DNA of 64,000 nucleotides from Oscheius onirici. Lineage: Eukaryota; Nematoda; Chromadorea; Rhabditida; Rhabditidae. Shown in pieces: positions 47,210 to 58,493 of the stretch (the first letter of the stretch is position 1; each line of letters starts with the position of its first letter). The notes below the pieces were generated by a model. That model searched no databases, had not been told where the DNA came from, and saw only the letters and a list, made by a program, of their open reading frames with translations. Where the stretch lies: assembly GCA_932521025.1 (NCBI GenBank), contig OW051470.1:4760501-4824500 (forward strand), written 5' to 3'. Both the position numbers and the translations under genes were made by a program.

Positions 47210-48686
47210 CGTACCCCGTGTGTTTTTGGGTCAAAATTATTTTTTGGATTTTCGTAACTTTTCATTTTCACCTCATTTTTTCACTTTTCAAGTATATTTT
47301 CACGCTGAATCGATTAAGCATGGTTAGAAGTCGAAAAAATAAGTGCAAAACGTCAAAAAATAAGAAAATGTGGATGTTTATTTTTTTGAAATTCAAGTTA
47401 TCCTTTCCGTTATTGGGCGAAAACCAAATTATTAGGGTAAATGAGGGGTAAGAAGACCTATTTACCAGCAAAATATTTTTTCGCCCAATAACAGAAAGGG
47501 TAAGTTATCGCAAAAATTCGTTTTTTGGTCACTTCCAAGGTCTATAACTTTTTTCTGAAGCATTTTTTGCCCCATGACCCCTAACCAAAAAACGTTCCTA
47601 CACATTTGTTCTATCGTTTAAGGGCATTTTGAGACATTCAAAATTTCAAAGAAAAAAGTTCCAAAAAATTTTCTGGATTTTGAGTTAGGGTCTGGAAAGC
47701 ACGATTTGGGTCCCAAATAGTGCCTCCTGCAAATTTGAGCCAATTTGGATCATGGGAAGTACCCTATCACCGCCCCCCTCTAAATGTTACGGGACATTGC
47801 GTCTTAAGGTTCAACAACAATGTTTCCTGGAGATGAGACCAGAACAACTGGGAGGCTGCTAGAAAAGACATTATATACTTAGCAATTAGCAATGAACGCA
47901 CATGGAAAAATTAAATGAAATGTATGACGAAGAATGAGATAAGCGTGTAGCCAAAAATACGCTTATACGTATTTATGTTTAGAAATTTTTTGTTCATAAA
48001 TTGACGGGGACTAGAAAATAGAAATTAATCTTTGTGTATGTACATTGACAAAATAACGAAAGCAGATGAAAAAAAAGTATTGTCAGTCAGTTTCCAGCGG
48101 GCTGTTGGTACAGGGATGGCAAACCTGGCCGGCCAGGTTGTAAACACGGCGCCAACCTGGCCAGGTTTGGCAGCTAGGATCGCGGCGGGTTACTATAGCA
48201 AATCGATAAAACAATTTTCTAGTCGTTTTCTTATTTTATTGTCGTTGTTGGTGACTTTATAACGTGTTGCAACGAAAAAAAGAGGGAAAAAATAACATCT
48301 AGTACAAGAATCTACAAGAAAAATAGTTGGTAATAGTTCGGCAGGCCCCCCCCCCCCTTTCTTTTGAAAATTTGCGCGGGAACCCTCGGAATGAACCAAT
48401 TTCGCATTTTTCTTAATTTTTTATCAACTTTTATGCTTTCTAACTACTTTTATCGGATTCAGCGTGTAATATATCTGTAAAAAGCGACCCGCGAAGAGAA
48501 AGGTGGTTTGGAGTTTACAAAAATAGAGCAATACAAAAACGGAGTAATATTATTTTGGGTCAAAGGAAAACCCCAACACCGTCTGAACGAAGCTGAAAGT
48601 GACGTTGTTTGTGGTTTCAATCGGTTCGGTAGATTTCCCAAACCAGCCTGGGTCACGAGTAACGGCGGAGATCGACATTAATTTAT

Positions 48687-49850
48687 TCACGATATCAACG
48701 CGTTCACGTGTCGCAATTTACACTGGTTCCATTGGGTGGGATCTTCTCTAGCTACTCTCGTCCAATTCTGTCCGATTTCTTTTGTGAACGAGTCGCTCCA
48801 TCTTGGTTTCGGTCTTCCAATGGGCCTTACTGCTCGCCATGGTCTCCATTCGATTATTCTTCTCGTCCACGTGTCTTCATGGGCCATCTTCCATGCAAAA
48901 TTCCATTTTCGTCTTGCCCATCTTTCTCTGATATCCGTGACTCTCGAAGTTTCCATCAGCCAGCCGTTTGTACGTCTATCGAGTAAAGTGACGCCCAAAA
49001 ATCTTCTCAACATCTTCCGTTGAGCTACCACGAGCTTGTTACTGTCTCGTTCTCGAAGAGTCCAAGTTTCGCTGGCATAAAGTAAGGAAGGTTCAATGCA
49101 GGAGCTGAAGATTTTCCTCTTATGTCGAATAGATACGTTTCTGCTGGTTAGAAGCTGTTGGAACTTATTGAAACAGCACCAAGCAGCGCGAATCCTTCTA
49201 GACACTTCAAGGGCAGCGTTCCTGTCGAAAGAAATTCTTTGGCCCAGGTAGATTGCTTCAGATTGATATTGGATCCGAATGCCATCCGCTCTAATAGCTG
49301 TTGGGTAGCGATTGGCCATCACGAAGGTCTTATCCAAATTGAGCTCCAACCCTACTCTTTTACTGGCGTCAGACAGTTCTTGAAGCATTGTTTCAGCTGT
49401 AGCAGCAGATGTAGATAGCAGCACTACGTCATCAGCAAAGCGTAGATTGGAAAGCCATTGACCGTGTATGTTGATACCCTTCTCGTCCCAGTTGAGTGAT
49501 CGGAAAACTGTTTCTAGAGTTGCCGAGAAGAGAGCTGGTGATATTGTGTCCCCCTGTCTTACTCCACGTTGTACATCTAGATCGACAGAACCGCCAACTG
49601 CTTTTACTTGTACTTGTGCACTTGAGTAAATGTTGTGAAGGAGACGAACGATCTTAGCTTAAACTCCTTGTGTGTACAGCGAATCCCATATGGCAGAGTG
49701 TTCGATCATATCAAAGGCCTTTTTGAAGTCGATGATGACTAGGAAGAGAGGTAGATTGTACTCTTGACATCGCTGTATCAGTTCGTTCACAGGAGATCGA
49801 CATGGTTTTGAAAAATATTTTATTTTTCTACCTATCGACCCCAAATTGTT
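48687..49850 (-). pseudogene. RTE-type LINE reverse transcriptase, truncated remnant
   Basis: Reads IDFKKAFDMIEHSAIWDSLYTQGV, then an in-frame TAA at 49659-49661, then in the same frame RGVRQGDTISPALFSATLETVFR, LRFADDVVLLSTSAA (the catalytic FADD), GLELNLDKTFVMANR, AIYLGQRISFD, and the thumb/C-terminal part CIEPSLLYASETWTLRERD ending about 48687. The order and wording match RTE/BovB-clade non-LTR retrotransposons. The N-terminal endonuclease and first RT motifs are missing (5' truncation near 49815), the usual result of target-primed reverse transcription. One stop only, so it is fairly young but inactive. Confidence 0.85.
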
Positions 49851-50344
49851 TTTCTAGGTTAATTGCGATGGTCTTTTTCATAGGAAAAAAATTCAGACCG
49901 ATTGGATGCACTGGATTCGAGTTATCGCGATTTTCAGTTTTTAGCGCGCCGCACTAAACCAACGGGAAACCAAACCACCGCGTAGCGCTTCGCGCAAAAG
50001 AACCAATTGTACCATGAATTCACCCAAAAAATGGGAGAAATAGACGAGATTCGGAAGTCTCGCTATATACTTCAGAAAATCGTCATATTTCGAGTAAAGA
50101 CATGGTCCAAGGTGTTCTTATTTTTTTTTACACGCTGAATCCGATAAAAGCAGTTAGAAAGCTTAAAAGTTGATGAATAATGAAGAAAAAAAAAAGAAAA
50201 ACTACCAAATAGTTTTATCGATTTGCTACAGTAACCCGCGGTCCGCCGCGATCTTAGGCTGTTTACAACCTAACCTGGCCAGGTTGGCGCCCTGTTTACA
50301 ACCTGGCCTAGGTTGTAAACAGGGCGTAAACACCCAACCTTTCT

Positions 50345-50738
50345 GCTATACTTGGGCGCCCGAGTCAAAGACGCAAACCTGGTGTCACGTTTTTCTCAAA
50401 ATTCTCTCGATACACCCTTGGCGTCATTTTTGTCATAAGTAGGTACAACCCCAAGGAATCTCCAGCAAAAATGATGCCAGGGGTGTATCGTGGAATTTTC
50501 GAGAAAAACGGCTCGACTCGAATCTGACTCGAGTCTAGTCGAGTTGACGAGTCAAGCCGATTTTCTAGAATTTCTAGAAAATTCCACGATACACCCCTGG
50601 CATCATTTTTGCTGGAGATTCCTTGGGGTTGTACCTACTTATGACAAAAATGACGCCAAGGGTGTATCGAGAGAATTTTGAGAAAAACGTGACACCAGGT
50701 TTGCGCCTTTGACTTGGGCGCCCAAGTATAAAAAGAAG
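50345..50738. repeat. Long perfect-type palindrome
   Basis: Arms of about 160 bp: left blocks TATACTTGGGCGCCC, ACCTGGTGTCACG, GATACACCCTTGGCGTC, GTACAACCCCAAGGAATC and GATGCCAGGGGTGTATC occur inverted on the right in reverse order with few changes. The centre contains GACTCGAGTC-like symmetric sequence. Would extrude or transcribe into a long hairpin. Confidence 0.9.
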
Positions 50739-50960
50739 TTCCGAAAGTTTCGGCCAGGTTTGCCATGCCTGGTTGGTAAGTAAGCCTCAAACGGTTAACG
50801 CAATTTGAACTCCCGCGCCCACTGCCCTGTTCACAACTCGGTACGGTAGTTTTTCACACCGCAAAGATCGTCATCGCTTTTTCTCTTACATGGCAATGTT
50901 CTTCCACTTTTGTTTTTGAAACAAAGTAACATTTTACAACCAACGTTTCAAGGGTTTATA

Positions 50961-52216
50961 ATGGAAGGAGACACTGGTGATCCACCTCCAGCGAAAGGAA
51001 ACAAACTGTTTCGTCTTCTAAATAGCGTGCCTCATCTCTTTGTAGACCTTTCCCGACGGGTATGCTGTATTAGTGTTCTAATTTACTTCACCCTTTCAGG
51101 TTGATCCTGACACCTTCAATATCCTGAAATCAACTTGCGCTGAATTTGAGCAAAACTGTGCTTTGGCAGAGAAGTATGTGACGCGCGAGATCAATTCTCT
51201 ACAGTTGGAGGTGTAGCTTTTCCGTTTTATACTATACAAATTGGACATTTCAGAACAAAGAAATTAAGATGTTTGTTCATTTTGGAAGTCCTGCTTCACC
51301 GGAACTAGAACATTCCCAGTTCAAATTCAAAATAAGTTCTATCCGTTTCATAAACGTTAGTTTCACAATTTTAATCTACTTTTTTTGCCGCAGAACTGCA
51401 CGGATGAAGATCTCGATAAGATAATATCTTATTTTGGCACACGATCAGTGACTGCAAAAGAATTTTACCCTGGAACGATTACGTGCAGTTTGGATAAACT
51501 TCGAGCTTTCATCAAAGTAGTTTTCTTGTCAAAACTTACATTCTAGTTTTTAGAAGTACGCAATTGAAGAACTTGTCATTACAGGAGATATCCCCTCTGC
51601 TCTATGTCAAGATCCAATTATGCAGCAAGTCAAAGAGCTGATGTTGAACAGTTATATCGGCAGTGATCCAACTTTTCTCCTCAGTTCCATTTTGAATCGC
51701 TGCCAGATCGTTTTCAAACAATTTCCTCCCAATTGGATTATTCGTCAAATTCTTGAGGTATTTTTTTAGTAACTCGATCTTATCTGAATTTGTATGATTT
51801 TAGCAACTGATTGAGAACAAACGCCAATTGGACTTCTGGAAATTGGGACCTTACAGTCCGGACAATTTAAAAACTCTTTTCGACGGATGGAAGACGGTGT
51901 CGCCTTGGGACGAAGAGTCCGAAACGGAGCGTCCTTTGATTGTGAAACACGATGATTTGGATTGGACAGGTTCGTGTCTATCATTTCTATCAATTTGCCT
52001 ATTTCAGTGGTTTGTCGAGACCATGCAGCTTACACCGTAAAATATGAAAACCCCCATCTCATCATCGAAGAGCGTAATGAGTTCGAAGAAATGTTGGATA
52101 TGAGCGACTTACACGAAGATTTCAATGATTACGACCAAGATTATGACAATTATGATGTCGAAGAAGATTATGAAGAAAATTACGCTTATGAAAACGATGA
52201 CTACGACTTCAATTAA
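50961..52216 (+). CDS. Uncharacterised protein with acidic Asp/Tyr/Glu tail
   Basis: Family not recognised. Six exons with 40-50 nt introns give MEGDTGDPPPAKGNKLFRLL, VDPDTFNILKSTCAEFEQNC, FVHFGSPASPELEHSQFKFKI, CTDEDLDKIISYFGTRSV, KYAIEELVITGDIPSALCQDP, SILNRCQIVFKQFPPNWIIR, then WKLGPYSPDNLKTLFDGWKT, VVCRDHAAYTVKYENPHLII and a tail of Asp/Tyr/Glu/Asn (DYDQDYDNYDVEEDYEENY). The alternation of short strands with NR(C)xIVFKxFPPNW and a late HLIIEER stretch recalls the C-terminal F-box-associated domains expanded in nematodes, but no F-box was seen and this is weak. The start follows an ATG close behind an acceptor-like tttcaag. Confidence 0.75.
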
Positions 52217-52900
52217 TATTTGTTCCCGCTAAAAATTAACATTTATCGATAAACTCAAAGAAACATAACAACATTCTTGTCTGTCTCGAAAAAGAAACAG
52301 GAACACGATCCAGCATAGAGAGATAGGGCATGTGAGAGATTAGTCGAGAGATAGTCTTACGGTACCACTTAATATACTTATTTTTGGGGATTTTTTTTTG
52401 GATGAGAACTTGTACCTCGACTGAATAACATTGCCTAGAGAGATTATTACGGGGCAGGTATGTATTTCATCAAAAGCAGTCAAGCTTGTCTACTACCTAT
52501 GAGAACTAGCTACGGAGCTCTTTCTCTGGTCGCTTCTTTTTCAGTCAGGAAGACATTATTCGACCAGAGGAGGAGGAACTGTTGCAAACTTAGAGGGTGA
52601 GAGCGCTACAAACCGGGGACAATGAGGTGCAGATTCCAGGTGATAGAACACATGAAAAAAGGAGGTTCACAGGGCAGGAGATTGAATTGAAAGATGTCGG
52701 TCAAAAATAACAAAAACGAGAAAACATTACTAAATCTAACACTTTGTACTCGAAGAGAGACTGAGAACCAATAAATTATTACCTAAAAGAGTAATTCTAT
52801 CACCTGTTTTGCTTGCACTTAACTAGAGAATACGCGTGAGACAACGGGGGTGAACAACTAAGAAGGGTAGAGACCGGCGGCAGCGGGTATCTGGACTTGA
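52217..52900. other. Intergenic between the acidic-tail gene and hlh-11
   Basis: Convergent 3' flanks; no feature recognised. Confidence 0.4.
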
Positions 52901-54349
52901 TCACCTCACGACCGTCGCCTGGCTGGTAGGAGGAGGCGAATGCGCCAAGACATGACTGCCCTCCAGCTGTCGAATAGCGTCCAAAATGGTTTGCAGACTC
53001 CTATGCGTGCAGGTCGATTGACTGAAGGCGGATGGAGACGAGCTAACCAGAGCAGGAGCTGGAGCAGACAGAGCCAGTGGAGACGAGGTCAAAGGAGTTT
53101 GAGTCGAACCTCGAGGAGTTACATCCACTACGAAGGTGTTTTTTGAAATTGAATAAGGAAAATTACCAGATATTGGTGGGAGAGGTGTAGGACGAATGAC
53201 ACTGGCCTCTTGATGGACTGGTTGAACAGTCGGCACCTGGGTGACCACTGGCTGTTGAACCACAGACGGCTGTTGTTGTTGGATGACTGGTGGACTATTC
53301 GGACTGATAGTCGATTGGAAGTACAGCTGATCCTTCAACTGGTTGACCTGCTGTTCCAGGAACATGCGATTGGATCGTTCCCGTTCCAAAGCCACTTGAA
53401 GACGGTCAATCATGTTTTGTTGTTGAACGTCTCCATAATCAACTAGAAAGAGATAAGCTTCAATGAGAGGGATTGCAAGAAACCTTCAAGCTTGGCCTTC
53501 TTGCCACCAGCTCCATCCATCTCAATATGCCGCTGGCGCTCCGATTTCAGAGACTGGATGAGATCGGCCGTCTGTTGCAAAATAGCCGCTTTCGACAGTT
53601 TCTCTCCTTCCTGAGACTAATTTCGTGTAAAAAGTTACTCTTATTTCATTCACCTTCCGTGGCAGCAGTGCCCTCAGCGATTGAAACCCGGCGTTAATCG
53701 ACTGCATTCTGCGTCGTTCATTGCAGTTGGCAATTTGACGTCGAAGTCGGCGATCCGGGTCGCTGGCAGTCGGTGACAGCGACGACGTCGCACGACTGTG
53801 CGGTCTGTAAATTATTTGTTTATCCGACCCGACTCCTTTTCAAAACTCTCCTTCTCGAAGCAACAGCTGAGGGGTAAATGACATGTGACTCTCTACCCCT
53901 TCGAGTGGTGTAAATGGGGCATGTTACTCGAAGGCAGAGTGCAGGTAAACAGGCGAACCCATTTTACTCAAATAACGGAACTCTGTTTCTTAAGTGTATT
54001 CAAAAGTGTTCCCTCTTTCTATCTTTAAAAAGAAAGTTTCTTCAAATTCGGAACAGTTGGTTCCGTAACAGCTGCATCAACTGAGATATGGGACACTTTG
54101 CCAGCAATTGTTTCTCTGGAATAATCCCCATGCCGATAACCCTGTCTTTCTTCCCTTACACGCAAGATAAGGAAGACCGATAAAGACCGGCTGTTTCTAC
54201 AATTGTAGGGAAACGCACCGATTACCGGCATTGGCATGCTGAGAGGACCAACGGGGCTGAGGAGGGAAATCATCCTCCATGCACTCTTCTTCCAGATCGT
54301 CATACTTCTCGATGTTGATCTCTTCGTCTGCACTGTCTGATCGTACCAT
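52901..54349 (-). CDS. hlh-11: AP-4/TFAP4-type bHLH-zipper transcription factor
   Basis: Nuclear DNA-binding protein of the AP-4 family, which binds CAGCTG E-boxes as a dimer; worm HLH-11 represses fat-catabolic genes. Acidic first exon MVRSDSADEEINIEKYDDLEEE. A phase-2 junction (NAGNR to PHSRATSS) enters the basic region DRRLRRQIANCNERRRMQSINAGFQSLRALLPRK, nearly identical to AP-4. Helix 2 and the zipper are EGEKLSKAAILQQTADLIQSLKSE, then MIDRLQVALERERSNRMFLEQQVNQLKDQL. The C-terminus is Gln/Pro/Ser-rich (IQQQQPSVVQQPVVTQ, ALSAPAPALVSSSP) and ends SQATVVR. About five exons. Strong candidate for autoregulation (see findings). Confidence 0.95.
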
Positions 54350-55828
54350 TCTCTCTTCTCTCAGCCCGTGCCGCCGGGGTTACCTGCAACTAAAAGGTCA
54401 CAGCGGTTCTATTCATCGAGAAAGATACGCCAAGTAAAGGTATAACTGATTTCAGTACCTAAGTGTTTTTCTTTTTCAAAGGAACTAGTTCACATACATT
54501 TTCGGTTGTTTGAATAGAACCAGATACGAGTCAGAGTGAGAATGAAAGTACCGTTGTTTTGGATTCGACAGAGTCTGAGCCCTGAGAGACCACGTCACGG
54601 GACAGACGCGAAAAAGCTGTCGGCGTGGAGGCAACAGATGGAAAACAGCTGCGAGTCTTATTTTGGGGAATGAGGCCGGTTCCGTCGAAATGGATCCGAC
54701 TCAATTGAAACGGGAGCTCGAATTTCTACTAAACGCTGCTAGTCAACTGCGATGACGACTATTAATCCCAGCTGAGAGAGGGAACCGCTGAGGACAGCCG
54801 AGTAATTCAATTGCAAGAACAGCTGGGACTAATGGAGCTGCTCACGGGGTAGGCCTGAGAATTGGTGGAAATATGTGCGTTGGTACAAAAGAGGAAGGTG
54901 AATGCGAAAATTCAACTATTTCACTTCTTATAGAGTCGTCGAAAAGGGTCGTTAACGAAGTAGAGTGCAAAGAGACTCCCCTTTCTCCAGCTTCAACAAA
55001 AAGAGCCGATCTGTTATCTTTTCCGTGAACATAAGTGAAAAAGATCGTAAAAAGGGCTATTTCTGGCATCGAAAGGACAGCACTCATTTTCTAATTGAGT
55101 TCTGATCAGTGTTATCTCTAGGACTACTTTTTTATTCTCTGACAAGCAACCGTATTGTGAGAGTAAAAGACTGTGGAAAAGTATTGCAGTTATTCTAGAA
55201 ACAAGGAGAGGGGATAATCTACAGCTCTGGTAGAGAAGCAGCCGAGAATAGAATGTTTAAAAGAAAGAAACTATTACTTGAATATGACCGAGACCAGCTG
55301 AGCATTCACATTAAAGGTAGGAGTCAATAAGGGGTCAGCCGCAGCAAAAAAGTTGCCGATCTTTAAAGGACTGTCCCAGTGATTTCAAACTGCACTTGTT
55401 TACTCGAACATACAAAAGGATAAAACAAAATAACATGTACATAATAAGAATAGAACAAGAGTCAAAGAGTGGCAAAAGTGTCTGTGATGAGAAGAGAAGA
55501 GGAAGAATGATCAGCTGATATGGTCAAGTGGTTGCAATAAAGTGTGGCACTAAGTACCGCGGAATTCATTCTTTTGGCAAAAATGAGTCATTTCAGGCAG
55601 TCAAGTTCAAGCGTACTTTTAGTCTAAAAACAGCTGGTTATGGGACTCTGTTATTCGCGAATTTGGGCCTAAAAATCTGCTGGCCGAACCGAAAACCGCG
55701 ACGCGCCCAGCTGATGCGCCGCGGCGACTCCAAACTCTCTGCTCACGGCCCGATCTCTAGTCGTCCGGCTGACCTCCACGCGTCCCCATCTCGCGGCCCG
55801 ACCTTTGCTCTCTCAGTTCCTACAGCTG
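53864..55828. promoter_or_regulatory. Cluster of ten CAGCTG E-boxes in intron 1 and upstream of hlh-11
   Basis: Exact CAGCTG at 53864, 54069 (both in intron 1) and 54646, 54769, 54820, 55295, 55512, 55631, 55708 and 55823 (upstream). A random 6-mer is expected about once per 4 kb. The first exon ends at 54349, so most sites are 0.3-1.5 kb upstream. Confidence 0.6.
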
Positions 55829-56916
55829 TTGCAGTGTGTGTGTGCCAGCCAAGGCAGAAAAATCGAGAAAAAAGCTAGAGGGACTGAGCGATGGAGCTTT
55901 GGGGCGCCCGTCTCGGTCAGAGAGACAGAGTTTGGACATGCTGTAAAATGGCGCGATGTACTCGGAATGTGAGCTGTAAATCAACTACAGTTTCAATAAT
56001 CTTGTTTCAAAATACTTTCTTGAGATCAGACTAATTGTGAATTGGAACATATCCGGGTGGAAAATGATTTTTAACGATCTATGTAAGGATAACTTTTAGG
56101 TAGATGGAACGACCTTACGAGATCCAGTTTAAATTGCTTCCAAGTCTCTGTGTGTGTCTGTCTGTCGGAAGCTTTAAATGGCAATCAAAATGGAGGGATT
56201 TGTGCACCCAATTAGTTTCGAACAAGTTGCGACAGGAAAAGCAAGTGCGCGAACGTTACTGCTGACGACTGGTATTTTTTGGAGAGGTGGGACAGATGTG
56301 ACAGGGGTGACTGGAACGGAGTGACAGAGGTAGCATGAACTGGAGTCTAAAACAGTGGATCGGCGACAGAACATAACATACATAACAGGCGACATAACAG
56401 GGAAGATTAGGAATCTCTATCTTTTGCCTTGGAAGGGCATTGCAAACCTTGTTACTACAAAATTTACCAAACCCTTCAATAAAAGCATAGTAGTCAATCA
56501 GTCTCTTCGGTGAAACAGTGTTCTCAGATCGTCATTTTCATGTTCTCAGATCTGACAGGTAAAAAGGTGTCTTATACATTTTCTCCCAGTACACTGCTAG
56601 GATAATTTCTCCTTAGAACTCAAGAAAGCAGAATCTGAGAGAAGTGGAAAAGGAAGCTGATTGTTAAATGAGCTCAATTGCTGATGAGTTCAAACTGCCA
56701 AGTTTAGGCATTTTTCAGATTATTAAAAAGGTTTGACTCTAAGCTCAAACGATTCATTTAATAAACTGAAAAACACAACCTTTCATTGAAAAATGCCGGT
56801 GAAAGTTTCTTTGAAAATATGGACACAGCATGGAGAAATAGTTTCATACTGGGAAGATTAGCGATTTGAATCCGGTGTGGTCTAAAGTAGTTTGTATCTT
56901 TATTAAGTTTTTGGAC
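54350..56916. other. 2.6 kb region upstream of hlh-11
   Basis: Contains most of the CAGCTG cluster, a GC-rich block at about 55670-55830, and copy C of the interspersed repeat at 56133-56455. No coding gene is supported. Confidence 0.5.
56133..56455 (-). repeat. Interspersed about 300 bp repeat, copy C
   Basis: Inverted relative to copies A and B: TGTCTGTCGGAAGC, GGCAATCAAAATGGAG, AAAGCAAGTGCGCGAACG, GGGGTGACTGGAACGG and, at the far end, GGAAGGGCATTGCAAACCTT. Confidence 0.85.
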
Positions 56917-57929
56917 TCACCGATAACGGTTAGTTGAACCGGGAAACTTTTTAGCGTTAGGGTTTAGAGTCATAGTAGATGTTCCGATTGGATTTCGCTC
57001 GAATCTAGGGAAATCTTGTGTCGATGTAGAAGGAGCAGGAAAAGGAGAGGGAATAGTGGGGACCGGCAATCCGGGAGGATGGACTGTCTAGCAATAAAAT
57101 TTTTAGATATTACCAATAGATTTTCTGACACATATTAATCCTCTGATCTTCGCCAAAGACACCACAACGCTTTAAAAATTCGAACTTTGTCACCTACCAG
57201 TATTTGACTTTCGAGGTGAGACGGCAGGCGGCTTCGATCAAAAGATGGCGGAAACTTGATGTTGTGGCCGCTACTCAGCGTGATCTGTTCACTGTAGCAG
57301 TGGTTTGTTTATTACCCATATTGTGATTAGAAACTACTCGATGGAGTTCTAACCGGAGTGCTGGGCGGAGTTGCATACTGTTCTAGGAAACTCTGATCCT
57401 CCTGTTCCGTTGTCTCTTGTTCTGGCTGTTCATCTTCCTGAGACGTAGCTATCACAGGCAGGTGAGATCTGAACAGAGGAGCATTTTTTGGAAGATAAAA
57501 GGTTCACACCGTAAAACTTCTCCGACATTCTTACGAAACCTGTCCAGACGGAGCTTTACTTCCTCGGGAATGTCTTTGTTCCGGAAAATGAGGTCTCGGT
57601 GGTCAGCTCTGCTCACGAGCCTCACTATCTGAAGCTCCACCGGCGTCAGCAAATCCTCCATTCGCTTGATCATTTCTTTCTTGTTCTTGTTAATAAGAAA
57701 GATGCTAAAACATGTTGGCAATTCTCCGATAGTTTGTTGGGTAAGCGAAAACAGATACGTACCGTTCGACATCCTCTTGAACGTCAACACAGCCGTACTT
57801 GCGTGTTATATCTGCAGGGATGAGAAAAGTGGGAAGTATTCCATGCTCATTTATGGTATACATTTCTTCTCGAGTATAGACAAACTCATTAGAAACATGA
57901 CACATTTGGGGTTCCGCGGAAAGATCCAT
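56917..57929 (-). CDS. Uncharacterised protein with PAM2 (PABP-binding) motif
   Basis: Family not recognised. The ATG at 57929 lies behind an acceptor-like tttctag. The product begins MDLSAEPQMCHVSNEFVYT, continues REEMYTINEHGILPTFLIPA, DITRKYGCVDVQEDVER, then IFLINKNKKEMIKRMEDLLT, PVELQIVRLVSRADHRDL, EEVKLRLDRFRKNVGEVLR, an acidic linker (SQEDEQPEQETTEQEDQSF), ITLSSGHNIKFPPSF, and a Pro/Ser-rich end. Near the C-terminus MTLNPNAKKFPG fits the PAM2 consensus (xxLNPxAxxFxP), the peptide that docks on the MLLE domain of poly(A)-binding protein. YTREEMY near the start loosely fits YxxxxL-phi eIF4E-binding motifs. Together they suggest a cytoplasmic mRNA regulator, by inference. Stop at 56917 with AATAAA just after. 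DEF8 is upstream on the same strand, 565 nt away. Confidence 0.7.
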
Positions 57930-58493
57930 TGGCCTAGAAATGGTTTTGATGCAAAATGAGTGAGAGAGAAAAGAGGTAAAACATAATTACAGCGACGATC
58001 AGAGTTTTTATGAGAACAAAAGTTATATTTGTGAACGCAACATATCCGAAGAAACTTCAGTTGGAAATTTCTATCACCTGAAAGCGTGTCAAGTAAGCAG
58101 GCTAAAAGCAGGCTACTCATTCGAATCGAATTTGAAAGACTGGAAGAGGCTAGAGAAAAGTTTTTTCTGTTTCAAAGGGTTAAAGACGCGGCAGCCGATA
58201 GATAAGAGTTGAGGTTTACCCTTAATGCGAGACACTTGATGCCCGCAAGGAAAGCGATGAGACATATAATAAGAGACTCTCTTGCTGTCCATCTATCGAA
58301 AAGATTGAGATTTCATCGCGCAAGTGTTTGCAATACATGAGAATTAAATGCCCAACATCCCTCGTCAATCAATGGAAAGAAAGCCTATAAAACAACCAAT
58401 AATCCGTGTGAAACTGTAAAGACAAGTCTTTCTAAAAGAGGCTCCGAATAAACATTTATTTAACCCGATTATTATCACAGTAGATCGACACGA

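Larger units (their letters stand above)
48110..50780. mobile_element. Composite element: inverted-repeat ends around an RTE fragment and a second hairpin
   Basis: The left end (about 48110-48480) and sequence at about 50130-50340 are inverted copies: GGCCAGGTTGTAAACA, GCGGGTTACTATAGCAAATC against GATTTGCTACAGTAACCCGC, and TTTTATCGGATTCAGCGTGT against ACACGCTGAATCCGATAAAA. The extreme ends ATGGCAAACCTGGCCGG (48114) and CGGCCAGGTTTGCCAT (50750) are also inverted. In between lie a reverse transcriptase remnant (48687-49850) and, at the right, a separate palindrome (50345-50738). Interpreted as nested insertions into a palindromic DNA element. Confidence 0.75.
46244..50960. other. 4.7 kb gene-poor, repeat-rich region
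   Basis: Contains, in order, a partial interspersed repeat (46470-46600), a purine-rich imperfect tract (about 46735-47085), a strong hairpin (47110-47209), an AT-rich repeat with its own inverted pair (about 47395-47510), and the composite element at 48110-50780. Apart from the reverse transcriptase remnant no gene is supported. Confidence 0.6.
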
